64,000 nt of DNA from JBKQVT01 sp963727245 (GTDB taxonomy: Bacteria; Planctomycetota; Planctomycetia; Pirellulales; Thermoguttaceae), in contig CAVSFO010000020.1 in NCBI GenBank assembly GCA_963727245.1, positions 1-64,000 on the forward strand, read 5' to 3'. The notes under the pieces are model-generated. The model saw only the letters and a list, made by a program, of their open reading frames with translations. It was not told the origin of the DNA and did no database searches. Position 1 is the stretch's first letter, and the number at the start of each line of letters is the position of its first letter. Below are positions 9,662 to 18,588 of the stretch, one piece after another. The position numbers and the translations under genes were made by a program.

Positions 9662-10855
9662 ATGGACACTGCAAACTCCTCCCCAGAAACACGACGCCCG
9701 GCTTTCGATACGCGCACCATCCATGCGGGCCAGGCGTTTGACCCCACCACCGGCGCGGTCATTACGCCCATCTACGCCACCAGCACCTATGCACAGTCCT
9801 CGCCGGGGGTCACGACGGGTTTCGACTACGCCCGCAGCCAAAACCCCACGCGATTTGCTTTTGAGCGTTGCGTGGCCGACTTGGAGGAGGGCAAGGCGGG
9901 GTTTGCCTTCGCCTCCGGATTGGCGGCGGTCGCCACCGTGCTCGAACTGCTGGAGCACGGTTCGCACGTGGTCGTCTGCGACGATCTTTACGGCGGCACC
10001 GTGCGGCTGTTCGAGCAGGTCCGCCGCCGCAGCGCCAACCTGGATTTCACCTACGTCGATCCGGCGGACCCGGCCGCCTTGGAAGCGGCCATCCGTCCCA
10101 ATACTCGCATGATGTGGATGGAAAGCCCCTCCAACCCGCTGCTGAAACTGGTCGATCTGCAGGCCGTCGCCAGCCTGGCCAGACGGCGGGGCCTTTTGTC
10201 GGTGATCGACAACACGTTTGCCTCGCCCTACTGCCAGCGGCCGCTGAGTCGGGGCTTCGACGTCGTCGTCCATTCGGTCACCAAGTACATCAACGGGCAC
10301 TCGGACATGATCGGCGGCCTCGCGGTCGTCGGCGACAACCGGGAACTCGAGGAGCGGTTGCGCTTCCTGCAGAATGCCGCGGGAGCCATCAGCGGCCCCT
10401 TCGACTGTTTCCTGGCCCTGCGCGGGCTGAAGACGCTGGCCGTGCGCATGGAACGACATTGCCAGAACGCTTTGCGCATCGCCGAGTGGCTCGAACGTCG
10501 CTCCGACGTTGTGCGCGTCATCTATCCTGGCCTGCCAAGCCATCCGCAGCACGCCTTGGCTCGGCGGCAGATGGACGCCTTTGGCGGCATGGTGTCGGCA
10601 GTGATCGACGGCGGTCTGGAGCGAACGCGGCGTTTCCTGGAGTGCTGCCGGCTGTTCACCTTGGCGGAAAGCCTGGGCGGCGTGGAAAGCCTCATCGAGC
10701 ATCCCGCCCTGATGACCCACGCTTCCATCCCGGCGGAGAAGCGCGCCGCGATCGGCATCGACGATGGCCTCGTGCGGGTGTCGGTCGGCATCGAGCACGT
10801 CGATGACCTGATCGCCGATCTCGATCAGGCCCTGCAACGGTCGGCTCGCACGTAA
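9662..10855 (+). CDS. cystathionine gamma-lyase (or gamma-synthase)
   Basis: 397 residues, PLP enzyme of the Cys/Met-metabolism family. FDTRTIHAGQAFDPTTGAV, PIYATSTYAQSSPG, FDYARSQNPTR, MWMESPSNPLLKLVD, the PLP lysine in VVHSVTKYINGHSD and ESLGGVESLIEHPA are all present. Together with the upstream beta-synthase the likely reaction is cystathionine to cysteine, 2-oxobutyrate and ammonia. Gamma-synthases are very similar, so the direction is inferred from the neighbour. Complete, unbroken gene. Confidence 0.88.
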   Translation: MDTANSSPETRRPAFDTRTIHAGQAFDPTTGAVITPIYATSTYAQSSPGVTTGFDYARSQNPTRFAFERCVADLEEGKAGFAFASGLAAVATVLELLEHGSHVVVCDDLYGGTVRLFEQVRRRSANLDFTYVDPADPAALEAAIRPNTRMMWMESPSNPLLKLVDLQAVASLARRRGLLSVIDNTFASPYCQRPLSRGFDVVVHSVTKYINGHSDMIGGLAVVGDNRELEERLRFLQNAAGAISGPFDCFLALRGLKTLAVRMERHCQNALRIAEWLERRSDVVRVIYPGLPSHPQHALARRQMDAFGGMVSAVIDGGLERTRRFLECCRLFTLAESLGGVESLIEHPALMTHASIPAEKRAAIGIDDGLVRVSVGIEHVDDLIADLDQALQRSART

Positions 10856-10932
10856 TCCTCTTTAGCCGAAGGGCAGCGGAGTCTTGGCATCTCCAGGTTT
10901 TGGTGTTGCATGGAAGCCCTGCATGGAAGCCC

Positions 10933-10976
10933 TTGACTTGATTCTTTGCGATGGCTATATTCCCATAGGCGAATGT
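10933..10976 (+). promoter_or_regulatory. sigma-70 promoter with overlapping inverted repeat (ArsR-like operator)
   Basis: TTGACT (10933-10938), exactly 17 bp, then TATATT (10956-10961) form a near-consensus promoter for arsM. The -10 lies inside the inverted repeat ATATTC-N8-GAATGT (10957-10976), the arrangement used by ArsR/SmtB repressors. No arsR gene is present nearby, so the regulator would have to be encoded elsewhere. Confidence 0.6.
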
Positions 10977-11110
10977 GGCAATGCGAACGGCTGCCGTTGA
11001 AAATTCGGCCGACTTGCCCCGGTTCGTGGTTTTGCGATGGTGCGTCCGCTTAGGCGGATGAAAGAACAAGGCACGTGTGTTTCGTGTCATTGCTTAAGGA
11101 GAAGGAGAGT

Positions 11111-11998
11111 ATGGCGAAGGACATCAAGCAGGTGGTTCAGTCGAAATACGCCTCGGTGGCCAAGAGCGGGTTATCGACCGGTCATTCTGGCGTGCGGGCC
11201 GTGGCCGAGGCATTCGGTTATACGCCAGAACAATTGGCGTCGATTCCAGCCGCAGCGAACATGGGACTGTCGTGCGGCAATCCGACGGCGTTCGCCAGTC
11301 TCAGGCCCGGTGAGACAGTCGTAGACCTTGGTTGTGGCGGCGGGTTGGACGTGTTTCTCGCGGCGGCACGGGTTGGCCCCACCGGCAAGGCCATTGGCAT
11401 CGACATGACGCCCGAGATGCTCGAATTGGCTCGCAGCAACGCGGCCAAAGGCAGCGGCGGCAAACCGATCACGAACGTCGAGTTCCATCAGGCCACGATC
11501 GACAAGCTGCCGCTGCCCGACGCCTCGGTCGATTGTGTGATTAGCAACTGCGTCATCAATTTGGCCCCGGACAAGCCGGCCGTGTTTCGTGAGATCGTTC
11601 GGGTGTTAAAGCCCGGCGGGCGATTGGCCGTAAGTGACATCGCCTTGAAGAAGCCGTTGCCGCCGGAGGTTGGAAACGATCTGATGGCCTATGTGGGCTG
11701 CGTTGCCGGAGCCATTCTCATCGAACAGTACCGCAGTCAAATGATCGAAGCCGGGTTTGCTCATGTGGACATTATCGACACCGGAAGCGATCTCAACACA
11801 TACGCCAAAGTCGAAAACCAATCGGGCTGTTGTTCTCCGACGATGACGTCGGCACTGTCCGCTGCTGCGCCAAGCTGCTGTCCGTCTACCCCATTCGGCG
11901 ACGCAGACCTTCATCAGCGACTGGCCGACCTGCTTCGACGATACAATGTGAACGACTACGCGGCCAGCGTTCGCGTCTATGCCGTGAAGCCAGCCTGA
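11111..11998 (+). CDS. arsM: arsenite S-adenosylmethionine methyltransferase
   Basis: 295 residues. Methylates As(III). SAM motif I is VVDLGCGGGLDVFLAA (around residue 75), followed by IGIDMTPEMLELAR and the ArsM hallmark DCVISNCVINLAPDK, whose Cys binds arsenic; LSCGNP near residue 58 and VGCVAGA supply the other conserved cysteines. The C-terminus carries extra Cys pairs (SGCCSP, SCCPS). Start chosen at 11111 after AAGGAGAAGGAG. First gene of a likely three-gene operon with the AhpD-like and SMR genes. Needs SAM, which links it loosely to the methionine genes. Confidence 0.93.
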   Translation: MAKDIKQVVQSKYASVAKSGLSTGHSGVRAVAEAFGYTPEQLASIPAAANMGLSCGNPTAFASLRPGETVVDLGCGGGLDVFLAAARVGPTGKAIGIDMTPEMLELARSNAAKGSGGKPITNVEFHQATIDKLPLPDASVDCVISNCVINLAPDKPAVFREIVRVLKPGGRLAVSDIALKKPLPPEVGNDLMAYVGCVAGAILIEQYRSQMIEAGFAHVDIIDTGSDLNTYAKVENQSGCCSPTMTSALSAAAPSCCPSTPFGDADLHQRLADLLRRYNVNDYAASVRVYAVKPA

Positions 11999-12055
11999 CC
12001 GCCGGAACCAAGGGGTAGTCCGATGAGTGTTCCTTCACCGCGAGAGGAGTCGTTC

Positions 12056-12391
12056 ATGCCGAAGTCAAAGCGATCGGATCCCGCCACGCTTGCCAGCATC
12101 TTCACGCCCGCCGTGGCCGAGTTGGTGGCGATCGGCGCCGCCATCGGGGCCAATTGCGAGCCGTGCTTCAAGTATCACTATAGCCGGGCTCGTAAGCTGG
12201 GAGTATCGCGTGACGATGTGGCGCAGGCCGTGGAATTGGCCGACCGCGTAAAACGCGCCCCAGCGCAGAACGTGCTTGTGCTGGCCGACAAGATCCTTGG
12301 CACGACGATGGCAACACAGGCGCCGGTGGACCCGAACCCGGGAAGCTGTTGCTCGTCGGCCACAAGAACGCCCAAGGCTTGCCCCTCGTGA
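12056..12391 (+). CDS. carboxymuconolactone decarboxylase/AhpD-like protein
   Basis: 111 residues. AhpD-type helical fold with the redox motif ANCEPCFKYHYSRARKLG (Glu, CxxC and His in the usual order), near residue 36. Members with this motif act as thiol oxidoreductases or peroxidase partners. The C-terminus has an additional CC pair (GSCCSS). Start at 12056 after GAGAGGAG. Similar proteins are commonly adjacent to arsM and arsenic-resistance genes, so a role in arsenic or thiol stress is likely but not proven. Confidence 0.8.
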   Translation: MPKSKRSDPATLASIFTPAVAELVAIGAAIGANCEPCFKYHYSRARKLGVSRDDVAQAVELADRVKRAPAQNVLVLADKILGTTMATQAPVDPNPGSCCSSATRTPKACPS

Positions 12392-12476
12392 TGATTGTTC
12401 TCCAAGTCCAGCAATCGGCGGTTCGTGGCGCCGCTATGTTCCGGCTTTCTCGCAAATCCACAACGGGAGGAATCCT

Positions 12477-12788
12477 ATGAGTTGGGCGTATCTCTTGGCC
12501 GCGATTCTTTTGGAAGTCTGCGGAACGACCTGCATGAAACTCTCCCAGGGTTTCACGAGGCTCTTGCCATCCACGCTCCTCTTTGCATTTTACGGCCTGA
12601 GCTTTGCGGCCATGACTGTGGCGATCAAACGAATCGACGTCAGTGTGGCCTACGCCATCTGGTCGGGACTGGGGACGGCGCTGATCGCCGTGATCGGCAT
12701 CCTCTGGTTCAAAGAGGCGGTCAGCGCTCTAAAGCTGGCCTCGTTGGCGTTGATTGTCCTTGGGATCGTCGGCCTGCATCTTTCGTAA
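12477..12788 (+). CDS. small multidrug resistance (SMR/EmrE-like) transporter
   Basis: 103 residues with four hydrophobic helices. The membrane-embedded Glu13 (LLAAILLEVCGTTCMKLS) is the proton/drug-coupling residue of EmrE-type pumps. VAYAIWSGLGTALIAVIG is the helix-3 dimer motif and LKLASLALIVLGIVGL is helix 4. Ribosome site GGGAGG. Third gene after arsM; might export cationic toxins. Pairing with arsM is contextual only. Confidence 0.9.
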   Translation: MSWAYLLAAILLEVCGTTCMKLSQGFTRLLPSTLLFAFYGLSFAAMTVAIKRIDVSVAYAIWSGLGTALIAVIGILWFKEAVSALKLASLALIVLGIVGLHLS

Positions 12789-13637
12789 CGCGACGGACCG
12801 GACGGCCGCCGAGATGCCTGGAACTCAAGAACCGCTGCCTGTGAAGTGGTGCAAGCCTGCGAGAATCGATGCCGTAAGCGTCCGGCACTCGCATGGCAAG
12901 AAGTAAACGAGGCCAAGCCCACGACGGGCTTGGCCCGGGAGGCGCAAGCTTATTCACCCGCATTGCCCACGACGGATTATGCACCGGCACGACGAGTCAG
13001 CAATACACTCAACGCTACGGTACCTGCCTTGGAATGAATCGCCACACTCTGACCACGCGATGCGAACAAGTCATGTTCCTCCACACAGGGACCCCTAACA
13101 AGGAATGGTGACTGCTCCAAGCCGTCACACCGTGTACGACCCATCGCGTTAACAAGCAACTCGTGTGCCAAAGAGCCGGTCGCCAACTCACAACGCCTTG
13201 GCCGCCGAAGAATGCAATCGCGATTTGGCCACCGCAACGCCCTGAATCGGGCGGAATCGCGGCCAGCCTTCCGCCGGCAGCCGGTCCGTTTCGGAATCTT
13301 TCCGGCGACCGAAAAGGCGTGTGCATACTCAATCGCGGGCAACGTTCACGGATGGCCCTCGTTTACGAAGGCCGAACTACCAGATGTGCCCGGACTTGCC
13401 TCCAGTGGTTTCACCATCGCCGTCGCTCTGGTCGCCGCGATTTGTTGGGCGCACCATTCCGTGATGCCGCGGCCCAGGAAAGATGCGGATGAAGGTGACG
13501 TATCGCGAGACCAGAAGACGGCACGCCGGGATATATCACGCGGCGCCGGGAAATGTTGTGGCGCAGCCTGCGCGTCAGCCGCCGCAGACGCCGCAAAATG
13601 CCCAGAAACCCGCACACCGACGGATAATCGCCTGTCC
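12789..13637. other. no supported gene; one strong stem-loop
   Basis: 850 bp without a convincing coding region; overlapping ORFs of 60-150 codons lack family motifs or ribosome sites. A perfect 10-bp hairpin (GGCCAAGCCC / GGGCTTGGCC, 12911-12935) could terminate the arsM operon but has no T-tract. A CCGTGA half-site at 13460 and ATATCACG at 13533 resemble the putative activator motif upstream of the sigma-54 promoter at 13638. Confidence 0.4.
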
Positions 13638-13653
13638 CGGCACACCGATTGCT
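13638..13653 (+). promoter_or_regulatory. sigma-54 promoter upstream of the KPDQV-repeat protein
   Basis: CGGCACACCGATTGCT matches TGGCACR-N4-TTGCW at all but the first base, with GG-N10-GC spacing. It lies 84 bp upstream of the start codon of the small secreted protein. Confidence 0.7.
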
Positions 13654-13721
13654 AAGCTTGCCAGTGTTCGACGTTCTCAGCGTTAGCGTTTCTTTCTTTC
13701 CCTAGAATGGAGGACCCAGTG

Positions 13722-14036
13722 ATGCGTTTTCTTCTTGCCGCAGCCATTGCCTTCACAGTCGTCATGGCTGGCACGGCGGCCCCGGCTGCTGCTCCTGACC
13801 AAACGAAGCCGGATCAGGTGAAGCCCGACCAGGCCAAGTATTTCAAGCCCGATCAGGTCAAGCCGGACCAGGTGAAGCTGGCCAGGCCCGATCAGATCAA
13901 GCCCGATCAGGTGAAGCCGGATCAGGTCTACACGGGCAAACACAAGATCGTGCACGTTCGGCATGTTCGGCTGAAGCACAAGTTTGCCCGGCTGCACCTT
14001 CTCAGGCATCATGCCAAGCTGCGTTACTACGCGTAG
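13722..14036 (+). CDS. small secreted protein with KPDQV repeats
   Basis: 104 residues. An N-terminal signal peptide (MRFLLAAAIAFTVVMAGTAA) is followed by about nine copies of a (K)PDQ(V/T/A/I)K pentapeptide, sometimes interrupted (KYFKPDQV, LARPDQIK). The C-terminus is basic and His-rich (HKIVHVRHVRLKHKFAR, LHLLRHHAKLRYY). No family recognised. Alternating acidic/amide repeats and a His/Lys tail suggest an extracytoplasmic metal-binding or structural peptide. Start at 13722 fits GGAGG; the upstream in-frame ATG at 13707 is less likely. Sigma-54 promoter upstream, terminator downstream. Confidence 0.75.
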   Translation: MRFLLAAAIAFTVVMAGTAAPAAAPDQTKPDQVKPDQAKYFKPDQVKPDQVKLARPDQIKPDQVKPDQVYTGKHKIVHVRHVRLKHKFARLHLLRHHAKLRYYA

Positions 14037-14073
14037 CGATCTTCAAGGCGGCGGCTGCCGCGAAGTCGTGAAC

Positions 14074-14105
14074 GGATGCCCCTTGCCCGATGGCTTGGGG
14101 CATCC
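14074..14105 (+). terminator. terminator after the KPDQV protein gene
   Basis: Stem GGATGCCCC / GGGGCATCC with a 14-nt loop followed by GCTTCTT, 38 bp after the stop codon. Confidence 0.6.
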
Positions 14106-14208
14106 GCTTCTTCATTGTGACGGACAGCCGCAACTCGCGGCCAGCGGATGGCGTGCGACCGGACAAGGGTATTATCTTTGCGACCATGACAAATTCGATG
14201 GGGGTGAT

Positions 14209-15381
14209 ATGCGCCACATTTCAATCGGCCTGCTGATCGCGTTTCTTGTGACCATGGCGTGCGATGTCCGCGGGGCTGAGTTGCAGGCCGTCGCCGGCAG
14301 CAACGTCGCCAAGAGGGATGTCCGCGGGCGGACCGTCCCAAGCGAGCGGGACGAGCAAGAAGCACTTTTCAACTATTACTTTCGCCAGCAGAAGTTGACA
14401 TACGAAACGAGACTGAAGGAACTGAAACCATCGGCCTCCGTGCCCAAGTGGAGAATTCCCTATTCGGCCGACATCCATCCTCAGGCCGCCGGCGGCCTGG
14501 GCGATATCGCCGGCCGAGGGCGTCGGTCGCGCTACGGCGGCTCTTCTTCGCTCAGTGTCTACGATCGCGCTTTCAACGACGGGAAGGACCTGGCCAACGC
14601 GTACGAAGTGCAACGGGTCCTCGGCTCCGAGTCGGCCTTTCTCGTCGGACGGCGATTGCGACGCAACAACGAGGGCTGGGAAGGCTATTGCAGCGGTTTC
14701 ACGGCCTCGACGATCCGACATCCCGAGCCCATCAAGCCCGTGGACGCGGGCCAAGTCGGCGGCACTGCCGGCGTCGTCTTTCAGCCTGCGGACATTAAAG
14801 CACTGCTCTCGTGCATCTACAACCAAACAACCCCCGACAGCTACCTTTACGTGGCCCCGCCCAGCGCGAAAGACGGCGGGCCGAACATGGGAACTTTCCA
14901 TCTGGCCCTGGCCAACTACATTGGCCGGGCCGGTCATCCCGTGGGCATCGATAGGACCAAGGGACAAGCGGCCTGGAATAATCCCATCTATGCCTACGAG
15001 GTCACGTCGATCCGCGACGCGGGCAGCGGAGACCATGTGCACTACAAGACCGTGGAAACCACCGTCACCTACAGCTTCTACGGCTCCGATTCCGGCAGCC
15101 AAACCGACCTGGAGACCGGCGAGGTGCGCGGGAACGCGAAGGAGGCCATGGGCTTTCGCTACACGCTGGCTCTCGATGACGACGGCAAGATCATCGGCGG
15201 AACCGCCCTGAGCGACAGCGGGTATTTCCTTTGGATCCCCTTGTACGCCGTTCAAGGCAAGCAAGATGGTTCGGCGCCAGGCAACCCTCATGTCGACGTG
15301 AAAAAGGTGATTGCCCTGGCAAGGGCCTCGGCGCTTCCCGAGGTGCAGAAGAAATTCGACGAGGCCGCCATGGCCCCGTGA
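14209..15381 (+). CDS. secreted transglutaminase elicitor-like protein
   Basis: 390 residues with an N-terminal signal peptide (ISIGLLIAFLVTMACDVRG). EGYCSGFTASTIRHPEP (around residue 160) looks like the catalytic-Cys region of the transglutaminase-elicitor family. FHLALANYIGRAGHPVGID and NNPIYAYEV supply the His and Asp regions of the same fold, which has bacterial members. Likely an exported protein-crosslinking or peptidoglycan-amide enzyme; family assignment is from motif memory. Start at 14209 gives the signal peptide. It has no clear partner gene. Confidence 0.65.
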   Translation: MRHISIGLLIAFLVTMACDVRGAELQAVAGSNVAKRDVRGRTVPSERDEQEALFNYYFRQQKLTYETRLKELKPSASVPKWRIPYSADIHPQAAGGLGDIAGRGRRSRYGGSSSLSVYDRAFNDGKDLANAYEVQRVLGSESAFLVGRRLRRNNEGWEGYCSGFTASTIRHPEPIKPVDAGQVGGTAGVVFQPADIKALLSCIYNQTTPDSYLYVAPPSAKDGGPNMGTFHLALANYIGRAGHPVGIDRTKGQAAWNNPIYAYEVTSIRDAGSGDHVHYKTVETTVTYSFYGSDSGSQTDLETGEVRGNAKEAMGFRYTLALDDDGKIIGGTALSDSGYFLWIPLYAVQGKQDGSAPGNPHVDVKKVIALARASALPEVQKKFDEAAMAP

Positions 15382-15460
15382 CGGCGCTGTTCTAAACAGG
15401 TACGGGGGGGCCAGAATTTTCTCCCGGGTGCCGGAATCGTTCCGCCCCCTTGTCTCGCGC

Positions 15461-16269
15461 TTAAATCATGCTGAGCGGGTCTTCCAACAAACCGCAGGCC
15501 GCGATGAGGTCCTCGGGAGTGGCGTGTCCGAGCGACTCGACGATCATGTCCGGCTGATAGGCGTAGCGGACAAGATCGGGCATCTTGGCGCCGCCCGAAA
15601 GGACCAGCACCGTGGGATAGCCCATCTGAACGCCGCCGAGAATGTCGGTCTCCATGGTGTCGCCGATCATGATGGTGTGGGTGGCGTCGAGTCCCAGTTC
15701 TTTTCGGGCCGCCCGCATGATGAGCGGACTCGGCTTGCCGACGGAGAACGCCCGGCACCCCGTGGCGGCCTCGATCATGGCGACCACGGCGCCGCATCCC
15801 GGCGCAGTCCGCCAGGCGTAGGGCAATTGTTATCGGGATTGGTGGCGATGAGTTTCGCGCCGCCAAGGACCATCGACGTCGCCCGCTCCACCATCTCGAA
15901 CGAGAGCGTGCGTCCCTCGCCGACGACGACATAGTCGGGATCGCGATCCACGATCGTGTAGCCATTGTGGTGTAGGGCGTGGAGCAGCCCGCCTTCGCCG
16001 ATGACAAACGCGGTTCCGCCGGGCTTCTGCGCGGCCAGGAACCGCGAGGTCGCCATGGCACAGGTGAAAATGTGCCGCTCCTCGACGCGGATGCCCAGCG
16101 AATTCAGCCGGGCCGCCACGTCGCGGCGAGTCCGTTGACTGTTGTTGGTGAGAAACACGAACGGGAAAGCCGCTTCCCGCAGCCGGTCGACAAAGCGATC
16201 GGCGCCGGGAATCAGTTCATTTCCACGGCAAACAACACCGTCCACGTCGATCAAGAAACCGGTATTCAT
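15461..16269 (-). CDS. HAD-superfamily phosphatase, NagD/4-nitrophenylphosphatase type (frameshifted)
   Basis: About 268 residues. HAD motif I is FLIDVDGVVCRG, motif II is PFVFLTNNSQRTRRD, and motif III/IV is SVGKPSPLIMRAARKEL plus IMIGDTMETDILGG, all typical of the class-IIA cap subfamily. A frame break near 15820 separates NPDNNCPT from AWRTAPGCGAVVAMIEAATG, with nothing lost. Probably a cytosolic phosphatase acting on nucleotides or sugar phosphates. A very good sigma-54 promoter lies ~104 bp upstream, tying it to the putative sulfur regulon. Confidence 0.85.
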
Positions 16270-16372
16270 CTATCCACTCCGAGGAAGGGGGCCTTGCTCC
16301 GCGACACATCGGCACCATTTCCTCCTTTCCGCACGCAATCACATCCGCGCGGACGCGGCCGCGAAGCGGAAT

Positions 16373-16388
16373 CGCAATCGCCGTGCCA
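16373..16388 (-). promoter_or_regulatory. sigma-54 promoter for the HAD phosphatase
   Basis: Minus-strand TGGCACGGCGATTGCG fits TGGCACR-N4-TTGC exactly over the first 15 bases, GG-N10-GC spacing. Predicted start site ~92 bp before the ATG. Confidence 0.75.
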
Positions 16389-16559
16389 AGGACTTATTAA
16401 GCGTGTGATCTTTCGCTTTTCTAGCCGATGACGGCTAGAAACAGTCCCCGTGACTGGCGGGCCCGTGTTCCCAAACACCGTGGGCGCTGAAGATTGGCGC
16501 CGCGATGATCCGTGAAGCAGTGAAGACAAGAACGCCGCTTCAGGGTCTCTGCAAACCCC

Positions 16560-16577
16560 ACGGGCAAATATGACGGG
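16560..16577. promoter_or_regulatory. putative activator site (TGACGG element)
   Basis: ACGGGCAAATATGACGGG has the right half and centre of the GCCGTSA-N4-TSACGGC palindrome, ~185 bp upstream of the sigma-54 promoter at 16373. A related GATATCGCGGGG follows. The rest of 16389-16764 holds no gene I can support. Confidence 0.4.
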
Positions 16578-16764
16578 GCGTGGGATATCGCGGGGCCGAG
16601 ACGCGCGACAACTCGTCGGAGAGGTCGTCGGCGGGCAACTTCCGCGCCGTGCCGACGAGAGGCATTGTTAGCCTAGAGCGCGCCGGCGCCGCCTGGGGGT
16701 GGTATCCCGAGACGCTCCTTCCGCTCCTTCGCTTCGGCCGCAGCATTGCGGTGCGGCGTGCGAT

Positions 16765-17070
16765 CTAATTCAAGTTTGGCTGACGATACCCGTAGAACGG
16801 ATGCCAGCCGCCGCCCGTGCTGCATGGCGGTGCGTAATAGTATTGCGGAACCACGGTCGGCGCCGGGGCCACCGTGCCCGGAGCAGGCGTATAGTACGTC
16901 GTCCATGCCTGGGGTGCCGCCGGCTGTACGTACACGACGGAGGGCTGAGCCAAGTAGTTTGGCTGGCGATACCCGTAGAAAGGATACCAACCGCAGTCGG
17001 CGTACGTATCGTGAGCAACCAGGGCGAAGACGCCAAGCGTTACAAGAGCCAACAACAATATTCGAACCAT
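16765..17070 (-). CDS. small secreted Tyr/Pro-rich protein
   Basis: 101 residues. Signal peptide MVRILLLALVTLGVFALVA, then a mature part with two copies of W(Y/H)PFYGYRQPN, one right after the signal and one at the C-terminus, separated by a Val/Pro/Tyr-rich stretch (VVYVQPAAPQAWTTYYTPAP). Cys pair at the mature N-terminus (ADCGW) and in PPCSTGGGW. No enzyme motif; likely an envelope or extracellular structural protein. Start fixed by GGAGGTGATGAAATG. Two GGAAATRTGACGGGA elements lie ~265-295 bp upstream. Confidence 0.75.
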   Translation of the reverse strand: MVRILLLALVTLGVFALVAHDTYADCGWYPFYGYRQPNYLAQPSVVYVQPAAPQAWTTYYTPAPGTVAPAPTVVPQYYYAPPCSTGGGWHPFYGYRQPNLN

Positions 17071-17331
17071 TTCATCACCTCCGCGGACTTGACCGCGACT
17101 GACCGAAGGAAAGGTTTGCTGCCAACGTCGTCTCACCAACGAATAATCACAGCTATCCCTGTCACAAACAATAAGTGCGGTCAACCGGCCAGGGCGATGC
17201 GAATCGCCAACAGGCCCTCAACCTCGCCTGCCGGCGCGATGTAAGCTCTTTCACAGTAAGATTCTTGCGGTGATCCTGCGCGTCGGGTCGGCGTCCCTGG
17301 CAGACATCAGCACCGGAACGCCATGGGGTGC

Positions 17332-17366
17332 GGAAATGTGACGGGACACTTGGAAATATGACGGGA
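17332..17366. promoter_or_regulatory. paired TGACGGG elements (putative activator binding)
   Basis: GGAAATGTGACGGGA (17332-17346) and GGAAATATGACGGGA (17352-17366) differ at one base and are spaced 20 bp, i.e. two helical turns. They match the half-site of the palindrome seen near the other sigma-54 promoters. A weak GG-N10-GC candidate (TGGCCGGTTGACCGCA, minus strand, ~17175-17190) lies between them and the 17070 gene. No coding region is supported in 17071-17417. Confidence 0.45.
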
Positions 17367-17417
17367 AAGGGGGAGGGTCGTAGAGGGCGTTCTCGATTTG
17401 GGAGAATGGAAATAGAA

Positions 17418-17448
17418 AAGGGGCGCGACGTTCGGCGTCGCGCCCCTT
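17418..17448 (-). terminator. terminator after the DUF3034-like gene
   Basis: Perfect 13-bp stem (AAGGGGCGCGACG / CGTCGCGCCCCTT) with a 5-nt loop, followed on the minus strand by TTTTCTATTTCC, 70 bp after the gene's stop. Confidence 0.85.
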
Positions 17449-17517
17449 GGCATTGGCCCCCAATCAAGGGCGAGCAGCGGACCGGTCATGGAGTCCCCGA
17501 TCCGAACTGTATCGCTC

Positions 17518-18588
17518 TCAGAACTCGTACTTATACTGGAGGAACCAAGTGTTATTGGCTTCCGCGTTCGCCAGGTTTCCCAAGAGGGCCCAACCAGCCA
17601 CAAGCGTGCTGTGCTTGTTGACGATCAGGGCCAGGTCGAAGGCCTGCCAGTTGTCCTCGGCGCCGATCAGGTATCCGCCGCTTCCATCGGGGATTTTGCC
17701 GTAAGGGTCGGCATTTTGGCGGAACTCATAGGCCACCAGCACCTTGTCCCACGGCAGCCACGCCACGTTGCCCTCGAACGTCGCCCGGTACGTGTCGCCG
17801 AAGCCCAGGAAGCCCAGGTCGGCCGCCTCGCTCAGCCGCAGCCCGGCGGTGACGATCACCGGCCGGTCCAAGAGGAGATGGGGGAAGGTCTTCGTGGCGG
17901 TGAGGGTGAAATCCACGCCCGAATCGCGGCGATAGCCGATGCTGCTCAGAGCGCCGTTCAACTCTTTGTTGATGTTCGAGATGTCCGAGTTGAACTTCAA
18001 GCTGACTCCGGCGGTGATGGCCGGCGCTTTGATGCCCAGCAGGCAGTCGTTCTCCTTCCACAGCAGGGCCCGGAAGTTGAAGTTTTGCAGCCAGACCGAG
18101 TCTTCCTCGATGCCGATGCCGGTGCTGGTCTTGATGGCAGCGGGCAACGTGCCCAGGCCGAGGCGGTCGCCGCCGTAGCTGAGCTCGATGCGGCCGAAGA
18201 GCGTCTCGCTCGCCGTGACGGCGAAGAGGTCCTTCTGCCGGGCATCGATGAACGTGAGCGCGGTGGCCGGCTTGCCCCACAGACACTCTTCCTTGCCGGG
18301 ATTGACCAGGTAGGCGAACGGCGTGATCCCGCCGCCGCCGTAGCCTTCAATCGTCTGGAACGGCAAGGGCGGGCCCTTGTCGTCCGCGGGCGCCGCAGCC
18401 GCGGGCGCCGCGGCCGGCGCGGCCGGTTGCTCCAGGGCCGGCGCAGACGGTTGTTGTAAGGCCGGCGCAGCCTGTGGGTCTGCGACCAGCGTGGCCAGGT
18501 CCACGTCCGCGGCCATGACGGGCGTGACAAACAGCAGGGCCGCAAACACGGCCCCCACAATCAATCGAAACAGATCCATCCGTGGCAT
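17518..18588 (-). CDS. DUF3034-family outer-membrane protein
   Basis: 356 residues. Signal peptide (LFRLIVGAVFAALLFVTPVM), an Ala/Pro-rich linker of ~45 residues, then a beta-barrel-like domain: IEGYGGGGITPFAYLVNPG, LFGRIELSYGGDRLGLGTL, ALLWKENDCLLGIKAPAITA, LTATKTFPHLLLDRPVIVTA, KVLVAYEFRQNADPY, ending in an aromatic (QYKYEF), as outer-membrane barrels do. DUF3034 has no defined function. Start after AGGGGG. Monocistronic with its own terminator. Its role next to the sulfur genes is unknown. Confidence 0.8.
   Translation of the reverse strand: MPRMDLFRLIVGAVFAALLFVTPVMAADVDLATLVADPQAAPALQQPSAPALEQPAAPAAAPAAAAPADDKGPPLPFQTIEGYGGGGITPFAYLVNPGKEECLWGKPATALTFIDARQKDLFAVTASETLFGRIELSYGGDRLGLGTLPAAIKTSTGIGIEEDSVWLQNFNFRALLWKENDCLLGIKAPAITAGVSLKFNSDISNINKELNGALSSIGYRRDSGVDFTLTATKTFPHLLLDRPVIVTAGLRLSEAADLGFLGFGDTYRATFEGNVAWLPWDKVLVAYEFRQNADPYGKIPDGSGGYLIGAEDNWQAFDLALIVNKHSTLVAGWALLGNLANAEANNTWFLQYKYEF

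Noticed and set aside
9602..10837. 411-codon minus-strand open frame opposite the gamma-lyase
   Set aside because: Antisense shadow with no family features.
10885..10910. AGGTTTTGGTGTTGCA as a sigma-54 promoter for arsM
   Set aside because: Spacing fits but the TGGCAC box is absent and a near-consensus sigma-70 promoter lies just downstream.
13212..13655. 147-codon plus-strand ORF before the KPDQV gene
   Set aside because: No recognised family, no ribosome site, and it would overlap the sigma-54 promoter region.
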